A stretch of 64,000 nucleotides of DNA from positions 806,001 through 870,000 of the forward strand of contig JAGMVK010000005.1 in the NCBI GenBank assembly GCA_020747065.1, written 5' to 3'. Positions 1-12,068 of this stretch are shown here, in pieces. The DNA is from Cadophora sp. MPI-SDFR-AT-0126. Taxonomy: Eukaryota; Ascomycota; Leotiomycetes; Helotiales; Ploettnerulaceae. A program made the translations under genes and the position numbers. The first letter of the stretch is position 1; the number at the start of each line of letters is the position of its first letter. Under the pieces are notes generated by a model. It was not told the DNA's origin. It saw only the letters and a list, made by a program, of their open reading frames with translations, and did not search any database.

Positions 1-148
1 CATAATCTTACAACGGTTGATTATGAACCTTTCTTGACTCTCGAGACTCTTCTCCTTGTTGCTGGTGCAGTGACCACTTTTGGTTTGATTCGAATTTGCT
101 GGAAGTCTGTGGTTTTGTTAGCTTGCGAATTTTGCCCAGTTGAAATTT

Positions 149-1200
149 TCACGCACCCGTCTGAATGCTCTCAAGCGTTTCGCTCTCGGTCAAGGAGGGT
201 CTGTTCACCGCTTCTATACCACTACCACGCAAGATAATGCTTCCACTCAAGGCCAGCTTTTCAAATGCTCCTAAGCGGAGATTCAGTGTATCAACCTCGC
301 TCACCAGTCTCTGCGTGGTACTCTCCAAGTGTTGAATGTATTCGTGGGCCCTCATCAAGACAGCCGCTTTCCCATGCTTTTGCTGGCTAGACTTGCCGTC
401 GCCTTCACCATCAGAATCTCCTCAAGGTTACCACCATTGGACCCGCAGATAGAAGGTACTCCTTCACGAAGCAATTCGATTTTCGCGTTCAGGTTCGTTC
501 GGTATTTCTTTTCGATGGCGTTGTGACCTCGTTTTCTTGACTGGCAGAGCGTAGACATGGGATCTTCTTCCATGTCGGCTGATTTACGTTTGTTGTTCTT
601 GCTTGTACGAATTGGCCGGGTGAAATAGAGAGCGGTCTTGGTGGTTGTGACTCTTTTGTCGATGCAGGTGCAGAAGCTGTCTTGTTGGAGAATGCGAGAT
701 ATGGCATGGCTATATTTCGCAAGTTTCGGTCATCGGTTTCGGTCAGCGACGAAAAACCACGATGAGATCCGCGAAGATCCTGAGGTGAGCGATCTTGTGT
801 AGGGTATGATGAAACCTCGGATAGGCTAGAGGACTGCTTTGATCGTACATCGAGCCCTCTGATGTTGGCGGCGTGTGTTCGATTTCATATGCAGCGCTAC
901 TTTCCATGCTGTCGCTACGTTCAATCGAGCTTGGAGGCAGTTCCACCTTTGTCGTCCCTTCCCATCTCATCCAGTGATCCCATTCTTCCATGCTGAGCCC
1001 TTCGCTGAAAGCTTTGTCGAAGACATTCGCCTCAGGGCTACCCAGGGCTCTTGGTGTGACCACGACGCCATGATCCTCGACTCGGTGGAAGGTCAGGCTT
1101 CTCGAAGGCATTTTGGGATCGTCTGGCGGATCTGCTATGATGAGAGTGAAGTCCGAGTAATTTAGGTCGACAGTAGAGGGACTGAGATTGATCTGATCTG
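149..1200 (-). pseudogene. SREBP-class bHLH transcription factor, frame broken three times
   Basis: A bHLH-zipper DNA-binding protein is encoded on the minus strand but scattered over successive frames. An N-terminal acidic part around 1200-850 includes MEEWDHWMRW and TPPTSEG. A middle Ser/Pro-rich part follows, then the basic region and helix 1 at about 490-540 (HNAIEKKYRTNLNAKI). The Tyr in EKKYR is the SREBP-class signature that replaces the usual Arg. Helix 2 and the zipper follow at about 375-250 (KAAVLMRAHEYIQHLES). Moving between segments needs a one-base shift of the same sign three times: near 850, near 610-640 and near 411-418. I see no GT-AG intron that would do this. The last shift falls in the bHLH loop. 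The first frame stays open upstream of the ATG at 1111 to about 1200, so the true start may lie in an upstream exon. No transmembrane segment is visible, unlike Sre1. It is either a decayed gene or a locally poor sequence; intact neighbours favour decay. Confidence 0.7.
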
Positions 1201-3097
1201 ATTATTTGAGGCAATATTGAAGAGCGATCAACAGGATATGGTTCCTGTTCTAGAAATCTCGATGGTGAGGCGCGAACTTTAAAATGTTGGAGGAAGGGTA
1301 TCTAGGACTAGAAGGGTTAATAAATGTGAATTGGTGTGGGCGTTAGGGTCCAATATATCTCGGCATGGAGAATGAGAGATGGCAGTACGAAATCTCGATG
1401 GTCCTGGCCTCGCTCACTAGACCACCACATCCCGCATGGGGCCAGAAAGTTATTCTTTCGAACTGCAGTATGTGGCTCGCTAGAAAGTGGGCAGTTGCTT
1501 GTCAAATTCTGCTGGTTCTAGGCCCGGCCAACACCAAGAATAGAGCTTGAAGGTGTAAGTGGTTGAGAGACGACTTACTCCTACTCCTGTTTACCTGCCC
1601 CGCTCGTCCGCTTTGACTATCTGGAGATGGAAGGAGGGGAAGGCTGGCTATTTCTCCATGACTTCCCGCAATATCAGAGATTTGACTATGCCATAGCAAC
1701 AGTGCTCGATTTCTGGTATGGAAGAAGGCAAGACATCAGAGACTGGATTTAGAATGAGAGCAATTTCATAGTTCTAATGAGCACAAACCCATCTCTACGA
1801 AGCTCGTGAAGCGTTTCTCGGTCGGGCGTCTCCCACGTCATTCGGGGTCCAGCGCCCTACAGGGATCTCTGGACCCTGAGATGATCCTGAAGACCCCTGA
1901 AATGGCATTGCGTTACTGCATAGAAAATCTTCGTTAAGCGAGACCAAACAGCTCACAAAAGTCGGCCCATATCAATCCAGGCTTTTCGCATGGCGGCGTT
2001 CCACGGCAACTCTTCAGCTCTTACTCCCGATTATGGGTGCATTTGTACCGTTGAAAACAGCCGTAGGAAATGCAGTGGCGTTATAGCAGAGGATAAGAGC
2101 TGAAAGGCAAATGTATCAAATATTTCCCCAAGTATAAGTCCTCGCCCATAGCGTCCTGTACGCTACTGGAAGAGTTTTCGCCTTATCCTGGGGAAGGCTT
2201 GACAATTGAAAGACTTGGGTTAGAGGTAACCTGATGTCTTAAGCACATACATGCCGGCTTTGATAGATGGTCTCTCTCCTTTTATCCTGCATGTCCCCGA
2301 GAAGCTTCCATCCTAAACCAATAATGATATGTAAGGAAGCCAGTAAGATGCAGAAGCTGTTCCCCGCGTCCTGTCCTCCCATTGTCCCAATTCTCCATCG
2401 TTCACCGCTGCCACAAAAGCTTATCGACCTGCCAAACTTCCCGAAACGGACGATATCAGAGATTGAGATAACAATACGCGACGTCACTGTACAGTCTCTC
2501 TTCCGCCTCTCGAACTCTTTTCTCTGCACCTACCATCATATCCCTGCGAGCAGTCTCACAACTATGTCAATTATTTCTTGTTATGATACGTGAGTTTGAA
2601 ATATGCAGTACTGCCTCGAAGTAGAATGCCATATCGAAACAGCTTTGTGAACAACTTTCTAGATATATACCGTCTTGAACCCTAGCTCGGTAGTCTCGTC
2701 TACCACTATGGCTGTCATCGGCAGATTTTGATGCTGGCTGTAGTCCAATCTGTGCCGCGCTCCTACTCAATCCCCTTGGCATCCGATGGCCTAGACTTGG
2801 GAGAGGACTTTGGATGAAGAGAATAAGGATCAGGTTGCCAAGAATAGAGGGTATGACGTGCAAGTCATCATTCGCGAGCCAGCTACTTAGCCCTTTGGAT
2901 GTGTAAGGAGCCAAGGCTGGAGTCCTTGATGGAATGATATGGAGTTCTAGGTTCTGGGATGACTGCAGGACACAGTAAACACAGAAACATAGCAAACTAG
3001 CAGACCGAACAGATGGACACTGAATTCCCTCAGGAAAGGTTGTCCCGTCAATTGTGATCACTAGGAATATGAGTTCTTACAGAGGATATCATATAGC
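1201..3097. other. Intergenic stretch, no supported gene
   Basis: About 1.9 kb lies between the broken bHLH gene and the 3' end of the She4-like gene. Several short open frames occur. The longest is on the minus strand at 2567-3061 and has no ATG at its beginning. None has a recognisable domain, and I see no splice chain linking them. The stretch probably holds the 5' region of the bHLH locus and the 3' UTR of the She4-like gene. Confidence 0.5.
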
Positions 3098-5337
3098 TCA
3101 TTGTGTCAGCATTGCGGCGCCAGGCTTCTCATCCGCCAGCAGCTTCTTCAGCGCCTCAACCGTAATCTCTAAAACCTCTTGACTTCTCGATTTCTTCAAA
3201 CATTCCTTCAAAGCATCCACGCCGCCTGCTTCCTTCACCTTCTTGATTCCCCATTCCCCAACCTTTCCTGGTGCTGTCATCAAGTTCAAGACACAAACGA
3301 CTCCTCGATGTCTCAATTCTTCCTGGTCTTCTTTGCACAAGCCTAGCAAAAGTGGCACACCTCGATCTCGTTCCAGAATGGCGTTTACGGCAGTGTCCCA
3401 CTCCGTGAGACTGGCCATGGCACCACCGGCAGCTCTTCTAGTCTCGAAATCCTCGGAATCGGTCAGCGCGAGGAGGATATGCATTCGCTGACTGGCTTGT
3501 CTGCCTCCGTCGGCAAACTTGGCAACGCCTTCTGGTGCTTGCATGAGGTTGCAGATCAGCTCGACCGTCGCTCGGGTCACCATCTTGTTGTTTGATAGGA
3601 GTAGTTCTTCGATCTGTGGGAATGCGATTCGAATGATGGGATTCCGAGCCGTGTCGTCTGTCGAAGCGAGATTGGTGAGAGCCAAGAGTGATTCGAATAC
3701 TGGTAGGAGGTCTCGGTGTTCAACCGTGGGGTCATCTCCAAGGATGAGAAGAAGCGGTCGAACAGCCGAGGTGACAGAGAGAGGATTGGAGCCTCCAAAT
3801 ACGTGCTGGGGGTTGGTGGATATAAGGATACGAGCTAGTGCATGAGCAGTTGTTCGACGTGCTGGAATATTATCGGTTGGGAAAACAGAGTAAGCGTGGA
3901 GGAGAAGCTTGATAGCTCCCTGTTGAGCCATCTGTCCCCTTATTTTGGTGGTTCTTGAGAGCGAGTTGACGATTGAGACGACTAGCATCAACGAGGCGGT
4001 TGATCCGTGTTGGCTGTGGGTGACGAGAGTGGGAACCGCACCAGCATCAAAGACTGCTTGACATCGTTTCGCGGCATGTTCCTCATCGTTTAGTGGATCT
4101 GGCTTAGAGGATTTCGAAGCGTTGGCATATGCCTTGAGTTGGGTCATGCGTTTCTGCTCTTCTGTGAGAGAAGGTGGATAGGTAGTCAAGTTGACTAGAA
4201 TTGTGAGTGCTCCGTAAGTTGCAGGCGACTTCGCGGGTGATTCCCCCAAAGCTTGAATCAAGTTCTTCAGAAAGACCTTGTCAGAAGCCAAGCTTTCTTT
4301 GACTTTTGGTTGCAAAGAAGCATAAGCTAAGCCCTCTATTGAGGTATTTTGCGAAGTATTTGTGGAGATCATGTTCTTGAACATATCTGAAAGTTCCTCA
4401 ATGCTGGTCGTCGCTGGCTGTACCCGCTCCTCTTCACCAGCACTTGGGTCCGAGGTGACAGCCTTCAATCCTGAAGTTAGTTAGAATACTTGCATGGAAG
4501 GCTGGATGTATTCCTGATGCTGTGTGCGTGGAGACGAGACGACGAACTACCTACCTGAAGCTTAGCCAAGACAACAGCAGCAAGGTTTCTGACCGCCTCG
4601 GAATGAATGCGTTGCTGAATAGATCCATCTTCTACAACGTGATGCCTATCTGGAGCAGAAACGTCACTAGCAGTAGAAGGAATATCGGTGACGATTTCGT
4701 CGAGCCACTCGGTACAGTACTTCTTGATGGCTTCTCGGCAGGGCGTGTTCATGCAGGCTGCATTCAGCATTTCCAAAGCAGCTTGCTCGACCTTTCTGCT
4801 CTTCCACTTTCGCCTCATGAGTGGTCCAAGGCTAATGACGAAACCCTCACTCAAAAAGAGATCAGCAATGACGTCTGGTACAATAGGAAAGAGTGAAGCC
4901 GCAACAGAAAACGCAGTAATGAAGTCATCGTAGGTGCCTTTGCCAACGGTAGTGTGGAAGAAGCTTGAAAGTGCCTCGACGCCCTTATCTCCAGCAGCTT
5001 TGAGGTATGCCGATGTAGTCAGAGTTGCGTGACCTCGTACGATTGGCGGCTGTCTCATGTCCAGATAACCCAATATAGTTTCAACACAGTCTGTATCGAA
5101 AAGCTCATAAAGAGGCTTGTGTGGCTCCGTAGACATGGTATCTTTCGAGGAGTCATCTGTGAGCAGCTTGGTGAGGCTGTTTAACTCTCTGCAAGTATCC
5201 TCATCTTCTTCGCCTCCTTCCATAAGCCGAGCAAGAAGTAGCAATGTTTGATCCTCCAGGGAGACATTTGCTTTCTCTACAGCTTCTGAGGTTGCAGGTA
5301 CGCTTGGATCAGTTTCTGGTACGAGTTGAGAAGACAT
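3098..5337 (-). CDS. SHE4: UCS-domain myosin chaperone (She4/UNC-45/Cro1 family)
   Basis: The protein is a cytosolic myosin-directed co-chaperone. In this family the C-terminal UCS armadillo-like superhelix binds the myosin motor, supporting actin-dependent transport, endocytosis and cytokinesis. Two exons are proposed, 5337-4551 and 4470-3098, joined across an 80-nt intron whose branch/acceptor area reads CTAACTAACTTCAG. This gives 719 residues, in the usual range for fungal members. The start MSSQLVPETD was chosen because the frame upstream of it is low-complexity and carries no family-like sequence. The N-terminal half has helical repeats (around DTDCVETILGYLDMRQPPIV). The second exon is a run of armadillo-like helices, including GALTILVNLTTYPPSLTEEQ and RRAAGGAMASLTEWDTAVNA, typical of the UCS region. 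There is no TPR domain, as in fungal UNC-45 homologues. A donor four bases upstream with a shifted acceptor is an alternative splice choice. The gene is divergent from TFB4 across 327 bp. Confidence 0.88.
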
Positions 5338-5664
5338 TTTGATTATTCTCGATTCCCTCGACTGGAAAGGATGAAAGGTTGATAGCGAAGAAGATTGAGA
5401 GGGGCGTTTCGAACTTTCTGGCCTCGTCACGGGATCAGGCGTCAATGATCGACAGGGATCGGAGGGCAAATTCGCGATGGAATGGTGGAGGAAGCCGAGC
5501 ACCCGTTTGGAAAACAAAGAAAACCCAGCTGGACTGGCTAGAGCTTGTGAGCACTCATTCGGGGTTCTTCTCCGGTCACAGCAGTCCCCAGACGTCAACC
5601 TCCAACAAGCCGTATTTTCGAAGCCTCTGAGTTCTCCTAGGACTGACATGCCTCATCTGCCAAC
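5338..5664. promoter_or_regulatory. Divergent promoter between She4-like gene and TFB4
   Basis: The start codons of the She4-like gene (minus, 5337) and TFB4 (plus, 5665) lie head to head with 327 bp between them. Both 5' UTRs and both core promoters must therefore fit in this interval. I did not identify a convincing TATA element. The arrangement suggests shared or mutually influencing transcription, which is an inference from spacing only. Confidence 0.5.
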
Positions 5665-6833
5665 ATGAACGCAGTTGACGGCTCAGAGCACTACGAGGCC
5701 GGTACAAAAGGTCAGTATATCACTTCTGCTACGGCCTCTAGTCTCACAACTCTACAGCCGCTTCTCCATCCCTCCTAGTCATTGTCCTCGACACAAATCC
5801 CCACGCCTGGGCGCTCCTCAAATCCACCCTTCCCCTCTCGAAAGCCATATCGAACCTCCTCGTCTTCATCAACGCCCACCTAGCCTTCAACAATGCGAAC
5901 CAAGTCGCCGTAGTAGCATCCCACAGCCATCGCGCAGCATGGCTTTATCCCAGTCCTCCCTCCACCTCCGAAGATGTCGAGATGACCGATAGAACGGCCT
6001 CGAATCTCGATAATGCCAATAAATACCGGCCATTCGCCCTCATAGAAGACACTCTTCTCACCTCCCTCCGCGAGCTCATAGCTTCTACGACGGAGAGCGA
6101 TGTACGGACGACAACCACGACCCAGATGGCTGGAGCTCTCACTCTAGCGTTATCATACATCAACAAAGCGACTGCAGCCTACTCTGGCATATCAACGGAA
6201 GACAAACCCGTAGGACCAAATGCAGAAAGTGCAGATGTCGTCGGTCTACAGAGCCGTATTCTCGTAGTGTCGGTATCGGGAGATTTGGCACACCAATACA
6301 TTCCTATAATGAACACGACATTCGCAGCGCAACGGCTACGGATTCCAATTGATATCTTGAAATTGGCGGGAGATACAGTCTTTCTGCAGCAAGCTTCGGA
6401 TACCACGAAGGGAGTCTATATGATGTTACGCAATCCGGAGGGTCTGTTACAATATCTGATGATGGCATTCCTTCCTGATCAGATGGCGAGGAAGCATCTG
6501 GTTGCTCCGACACAGGAGGTGGTGGATTTCAGAGCCGCTTGTTTCTGCCATAGAAGAGTGGTGGATGTAGGATTTGTGTGTAGTATATGCTTGAGCAGTA
6601 AGTCTTTCTGGGCTGTCTTCGGTCTGGCTTCATTCACAAAGTTGGTCTAACATATGGCCAAAGTTTTCTGCTCGCCCCCAGAGGGAGCAATATGCTTGAC
6701 CTGCTCTACACATCTTACTTTGGGTGACTATGGGGCAAAGCCAGCAGTCATACCACGGAAGAAGAAGAAAAAGAAGAGGATAAATGGAGTAGAGACTGGA
6801 AGCGCAAGAGGAACGCCGGCACCTGGAGAATAG
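5665..6833 (+). CDS. TFB4: TFIIH subunit Tfb4 (p34 homologue)
   Basis: This is a core subunit of general transcription and repair factor TFIIH, nuclear, needed for RNA polymerase II initiation and nucleotide excision repair, where it pairs with the p44/Ssl1 subunit. Three exons are proposed, 5665-5710, 5758-6597 and 6664-6833, giving 351 residues, the normal size for fungal Tfb4. The N-terminal half is the von Willebrand A-like fold (LLVIVLDTNPHAWALLKSTL, LLVFINAHLAF, RILVVSVSGDL). The C-terminus carries the Cys-rich zinc-binding module, which is only complete after the last intron is removed: CFCHRRVVDVGFVCSIC, then FCSPPEGAICLTC. A basic tail with a run of lysines follows (RKKKKKR), probably a nuclear localisation signal. 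Its 5' end faces the She4-like gene, and its 3' end converges on the taspase-like gene about 520 bp away. Confidence 0.93.
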
Positions 6834-7353
6834 AAGTTGCAATCGGGGTGATTGTGACACACGCAGACGCCTTCATTCTCCAGAATAGGTACCAATGCAA
6901 TATGTGCTTCATGCTAATATAAACAAATCTGCTTCATCAGATTTGAACAAGGTCTCCAAGACAACTGTTCCTATGTCTGTGTGTTCGTGCTACGATGTCT
7001 GTCACGAGTCAAGGAGGACGCAGTAAGGATTGAGAATTCAGGCAATCTGATTTTTGTGTGTGGTTTCGATTGTGTGTAGCAAGCATCGACGCATGCCTTC
7101 CATTAGTACAATCTTCGCCAGACTAGCTAAGAGACATGTGCCTCAGAAAATACCACCATATTTTGACGGCTCGGGATAAGCTATCCGTCCTTCATGTCGA
7201 CCGCCAACAATGCAATCTTGCGTCGTGAGGCCGCAGTCATAAATCATGACCCCATCCACATGAAGTCTATGCCATCTACCAACGCCATGCTGAAACGACA
7301 GAGAAAAAAAATTCAACGCAAGAAGGATGACCACTGACAGCAGCTTCGTCCAA
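6834..7353. other. Convergent 3' intergenic region
   Basis: This 520-bp interval lies between the stop codons of TFB4 (plus) and the taspase-like gene (minus). It presumably holds both 3' UTRs and polyadenylation signals. No gene or repeat was recognised in it. Confidence 0.5.
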
Positions 7354-9395
7354 TCAATCGACTCGAATCTTCCTTCCTCCTTGCACAACACCACCATGGT
7401 CCCCAATTCTCGACATCACACACTTAGCCTCCCTTTCCCTTGAATGCATGGACGCCAAGGCGAATGAGTCGGTATTATGTGCAAAGTGAAGAAAGTAGCC
7501 GTAAGGGGTCTTTTTAAGAGCCATCACACCGATAGCACCTGCTGAATTACTCCCCACAACTCCTGGGTGACCCATGAAGTCAGCTTGTACAAAGGATACC
7601 ATGGCCTCTTCCTCAGTGGCCTCAATATCTGCACCGCCTTCAGCACGCCGAGTGTTGTGATACAGTCTCTCTGCGCACCGCTGTGAAGCCATGGTAGTTG
7701 CCATGTGTTCGCCGGTACCACTCGTGACAGCTGCCACAGTGATGCCCTCCTCATCTGCTTCGTCGGCTGGAATGACGGCACTTCCAATGCCCACTAAAGC
7801 AGCAGGTCCGACACGGCCGCGATGCTTCATGCCAATGCCTCCAGAAGATGACCCAGCGGCGATGTGCCCGTACATGTCGATGGCAATGGCACCGACTGTA
7901 TCTGTAATAGCGTCATCCTCTCCTCTTCTAGAGTGTTTAGGTGGGGATTCTGCAGTGCCCTCTTCAAAGAAAGCACGAGAAGGTCTGATTTCGGACGCTT
8001 CTGTTTCACACGGAGGAGAATACTGCCCATCACTGCTGCCAGGTCGAGAAGGATCCTTGGAAAAGAACTCGTCCTTGCTCATGGAGACTTTGGGCGGGCT
8101 CTTATGTAAGTCGGCATTTGAACCGAGCAGCGAGTGGGTCCGTCTGTCCTCACTGTGATAATTTCCGAAGCGTGGACGCTTTGCAGGGAGACCTGTGGGT
8201 GACTGACCACGAGTACGAGAGGTCGCAGTGGTTGAGGATGCTGGAGGACTGACGGACAGCAGAGCTGGGCAGGGATCTTGAGTACACAGTTCCCGCCCGG
8301 GAGTAACTTGAGGAGATGCACCGGGGGAATCCGGCTGGCCCTCGTTCCAGGTACCATTTAGAATGGCAGCAGTATGGTCTCGTCGCTGCTTTGCTCGGAC
8401 GCGCTCCTCGTACTCAGCGTCAATCTCATCTGCTTGGCTGTTGCTTGCACTGGAGCTAGGTGTCATACGGCCACCATTCTCTACGCGCCTCAGATCTTCC
8501 CGCCATCGTATATATCGATCTCTAGCATTTCGAGAAACAAGCATTTCATGTGGGACAACAGGAATCCCGTGCTCCCATGCGAAATCTGTAGCACCTTGCC
8601 CAACAAGGAGGTTTGGAGGAACTCTTCGGAGGGAGAGTGGTTTGCTGGAGGCTTCTAGAATTGCTCTAGCTAGATGTATAGGATTCTTTATCTCTGAGCA
8701 ATGACTTAGCACATTTTAACCAGCTAATTCCAGTTGGTATTAAACTTACGAGCTGTAGCACCACAAGCACCACTCCGACCAAGATAATCAACAACGGTAG
8801 CATCGCATTCTACAACTCCATCGATTGCCAAATTGCTTCCATAGCCAGCATTGGTGATTTCTTTGTCTTCGAGGACCTTGATAGCGGCTTCTACTGCATC
8901 AACAGCGGTTCCACCTCCTTGCAGAACACGCATTGCCATTCGAGCAGCACTGGGACATTTTTAGCGTATGTAACCACAAGAAGCCATGTCGCTGTCTAGC
9001 ATTAGATCTACATACCTATCACATGCCCCAAGGTGGATGTGCTCATTGGTAGTACTATGATAACCGGCACCAGCATGGACAAAGATCGCAGCGACATTGC
9101 CCTGCTGATTTGATTGATGGCTCCGTCTGAACAGTCTATCAGTTGGTCCATCCATAGTTGAAGTGAAATCAGTAATATGTGATCGAGATTCACGTGGCGT
9201 AGACGGAGCTGCTGTCAATGGCTTCCAACTCTCTGGACGACTCGGGAATGGTGAAGGAATAATCTCGATAGGCTTAAGTTGATGTTTGCAGAACGAAGTC
9301 TTCAGGGTTTGGCGTAGTTTTCGGAGCTGGCTACGAGCAACTCCAGCTTTGGTAGATTTTGGGAGATCTCGCGTCGATTGGTCGGAGGGCTGCAT
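7354..9395 (-). CDS. Taspase/asparaginase-type N-terminal nucleophile hydrolase
   Basis: The protein belongs to the L-asparaginase-2/taspase family. These proenzymes cleave themselves just before a Thr, which then becomes the catalytic nucleophile. Three exons are proposed, 9395-9016, 8949-8750 and 8693-7354, with introns of 66 and 56 nt, giving 639 residues. The alpha-subunit part shows AAIFVHAGAGYHST, LQGGGTAVDAVEAAIKVLED, NAGYGSNLAIDG and IKNPIHLARAIL. The beta-subunit begins at ITDTVGAIAIDMYGHIAAG, where the Thr near residue 459 is the expected nucleophile, followed by SSSGGIGMKHRGRVG and HMATTMASQRCAERL. A Ser/Pro-rich, low-complexity segment of roughly 190 residues separates the two parts. 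Inclusion of a long linker and the pattern of the beta-subunit start resemble threonine aspartase 1 more than plain asparaginase, but the substrate cannot be told from sequence. The first in-frame ATG was used, and a later start near MDGPTDRLF is possible. Confidence 0.85.
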
Positions 9396-10405
9396 GAGAG
9401 AAGGTGAACTTTCGAGCAAGGAGCAAGACCCGGAACGAAGAGGATTGGGATGTGCTGTAGACCTTTATGCAGTTGCTATGGACAGCATTAGATCGGCCTC
9501 GAAGAGTCGAAGAGAATGTTGGTGAGGATTGAAAGTGGTGTTTTCGTCCTGCGTCCGGGTTCTGTTGACCTCGAATGGCGAGAGTATCCGGTGAAGATAG
9601 ACTGGATCCTGATGAAACAATGTGAAAGTGAAGTAGAAAATTTGTAGGTATGAAGAGAAAAGTAGTGTTGCGGATCACAATAGGATTAGGAGACCGAGGC
9701 TTTAGGAGGCGTGATGTTAAATCTCAGAAGTGAATTTGGCGGACCTTGGGATGTTAGCACAATGGCAAGCCAGGGCATGTCAAAGCCTCACAAAGTGTGC
9801 TGCCAAATTGCAGGTATCGCCCGCCTAGGAAGTACGATGTTCGATCCAACGCTTGGAAAGAAATGCTTGGAAGCAAGCGTAGAATGATATCCGGGCGTTT
9901 GTGTAGGTATAGAGATCCAAAGTGAAACGAATGACTTTTGAAGTGAAGCTAGAAACAGCGTAAAGAATATGGGTATTGACGATGAAAATGGATGGCTGCA
10001 GAAGAAGAGGAAACGAAGTATTTCTACTCAGATCAAATCTGCATCAGGAAGTCGCAGTACATTGCTATCTTACGGCCTCCTCCTCTCTTCCTTCGACCCC
10101 AACTTCGCATGTAAGGTTGAAGGTTTGACAGGAAAGAGCAAGAGCCCCCTTGAGCTCCAAAACAATCTCGAAGTTAATCGAGGCACGTGACAGTTCCCCA
10201 CCAAGACTGTCGTCGGAGGCGGCGGGGTTGGGCGACTAGACGATGCCACACCTACCTACTGCCTGGCCTGTCATCTTGAGCCCTTCATTTGCTTGACCGA
10301 CAACAACTCCACGAACTCGAATCCTAGGACCAGGAGCTCTTCTCGAAAGCTGTCGCATAACTTCCCTGAAGAGGTGGAAGTGCTCTGCACAGCCTTTACT
10401 CCAGC
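9396..10405. promoter_or_regulatory. Divergent region between taspase-like gene and ARP3
   Basis: About 1 kb separates the head-to-head start codons of the taspase-like gene (minus) and ARP3 (plus). Open frames on both strands here show no family features and lie in frames different from the genes. The interval is expected to hold both promoters and 5' UTRs. A run of CTTCCTTC-type pyrimidine-rich sequence near 10080-10100 resembles fungal core-promoter tracts, which is a weak observation. Confidence 0.4.
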
Positions 10406-12068
10406 ATGGCTTCACACACTCCGGCCGTTGTCATGGACAAGTAGGTACTCCCCCAACCTCGAAGGCAGCTCGATGCACCACATGGCAGTACGTGGATGTG
10501 CGCATTGAACAAGGCTGACTGTAAAATTCCAGCGGTACCGGGTTCTCCAAGCTCGGTGAGTGCTCCACGATAGCGTATAGTGCTATTCAGGAGCTGACGA
10601 ATACACAGGCTTCGCAGGCAATGATTCTCCATCCTTCGTCTTTCCTACGGCGATTGCAACAAAGGGTCCGGCTGGCAGTGCGGGTGGAGGCTCTGGATCT
10701 GGGCGCCCTGCTGTAGCCAACAAGCCATCATATCTTACAGGGGGAGCTGGACAGGGTGGACATCTTAACATGAAGCGCGGCACTGAGGACTTGGACTTCT
10801 TCATCGGTGATGAGGCCCTTGCTGCAGCCAATGGACCAGGTATGCATGCGGAGAGCAGGATTTCAACGGTGTATTGACTCTGCTAGGTTATAACATCAAC
10901 TATCCCATCCGCCATGGTCAGATTGAAAACTGGGTAAAGACAATGCATTGCTTAGACATAAACATTGGCTAATGGGCGTAGGATTACATGGAGAGATTTT
11001 GGTCGAATTCAATCTTCAAGTACCTTCGAGTTGAGCCAGAAGATCATTATTTTCTTCTGACGGAGCCTGTAGGTCATTATCATCATCTATTCAGAGCATC
11101 TACTGACCAGGCTGGTAGCCGCTCAATCCTCCTGAGAATCGCGAGAACACGGCCGAGATTATGTTTGAGTCTTTCAACTGTGCTGGTCTTTATATTGCGG
11201 TACAGGCAGTGTTGGCTCTGGCAGCTTCATGGACCTCGTCTAAGGTGTCTGACCGTTCTTTGACAGGAACAGTCATTGATTCTGGAGATGGTGTTACTCA
11301 CGTTATTCCAGTTGCTGAGGGTTACGTTATTGGATCCTCGATCAAGTCCATCCCAATTGCTGGCCGAGATATCACGTATTTCGTCCAATCCCTTTTACGA
11401 GACAGAGGTGAACCTGATTCCTCCCTGAAGACAGCCGGGGAGATCAAGGAGGAATACTGCTATGTCTGCCCAGACATCGTGAAGGAGTTTTCCCGTTTCG
11501 ATCGAGATCCAACACGTTTTGCGAAGCATCAAGTCACTCAACCAGGCGGCCGCAAAGTGACAGTTGATGTGGGTTATGAACGTTTCCTTGCGCCGGAAAT
11601 ATTCTTCAATCCCGAAATCTACTCTTCAGATTTCTTGACCCCTCTCCCCACGGTTGTTGACGGTGTCATCCAATCCTCGCCAATCGATGTGCGCCGAGGA
11701 TTATACAAGAACATCGTTCTGTCTGGTGGAAGTACATTATACAAGGACTTCGGAAGGAGATTACAACGAGACATCAAGCATCTTGTTGATGACAGAATCA
11801 GAGCAAGCGAAGCCCGCAGTGGAGGTGCACGAAGTGGTGGTTTGGAAGTCCAAGTCATCTCACACAAGCGACAACGGCATGGCCCGTGGTTCGGTGGAAG
11901 CTTGTTGGGCCAAACCCCGGAATTCAGAAGCTACTGCCACACCAAAGCGGGTAAGTTGATCCACTCCAACTGAAAGTAGCTTTGACTAACTTTCAATTAG
12001 AATACGAAGAGATAGGACCATCCATTGTTCGCAGATTCGCATTGCTAGGAGGCCCTGGTGGATCATAG
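10406..12068 (+). CDS. ARP3: Actin-related protein 3 (Arp2/3 complex)
   Basis: Arp3 is one of the two actin-like subunits of the Arp2/3 complex, which nucleates branched actin at endocytic patches. Seven exons are proposed: 10406-10440, 10533-10555, 10609-10839, 10887-10933, 10982-11068, 11119-11950 and 12001-12068. They total 440 residues, normal for fungal Arp3. The first two exons are tiny and rebuild the actin phosphate-1 loop start [18 protein letters not shown]. Further actin-fold landmarks are [62 protein letters not shown] and the adenosine-site motif [33 protein letters not shown] and [12 protein letters not shown] are near the end. A Gly/Ser-rich insertion follows the first strand ([16 protein letters not shown]), as is common in ascomycete Arp3. 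Intron density concentrated at the 5' end is typical for fungal actin-family genes. Confidence 0.95.

Noticed and set aside
2567..3061. A 164-codon minus-strand open frame
   Set aside because: It has no ATG at its beginning, no domain and no splice partners, and lies in the 3' flank of the She4-like gene.
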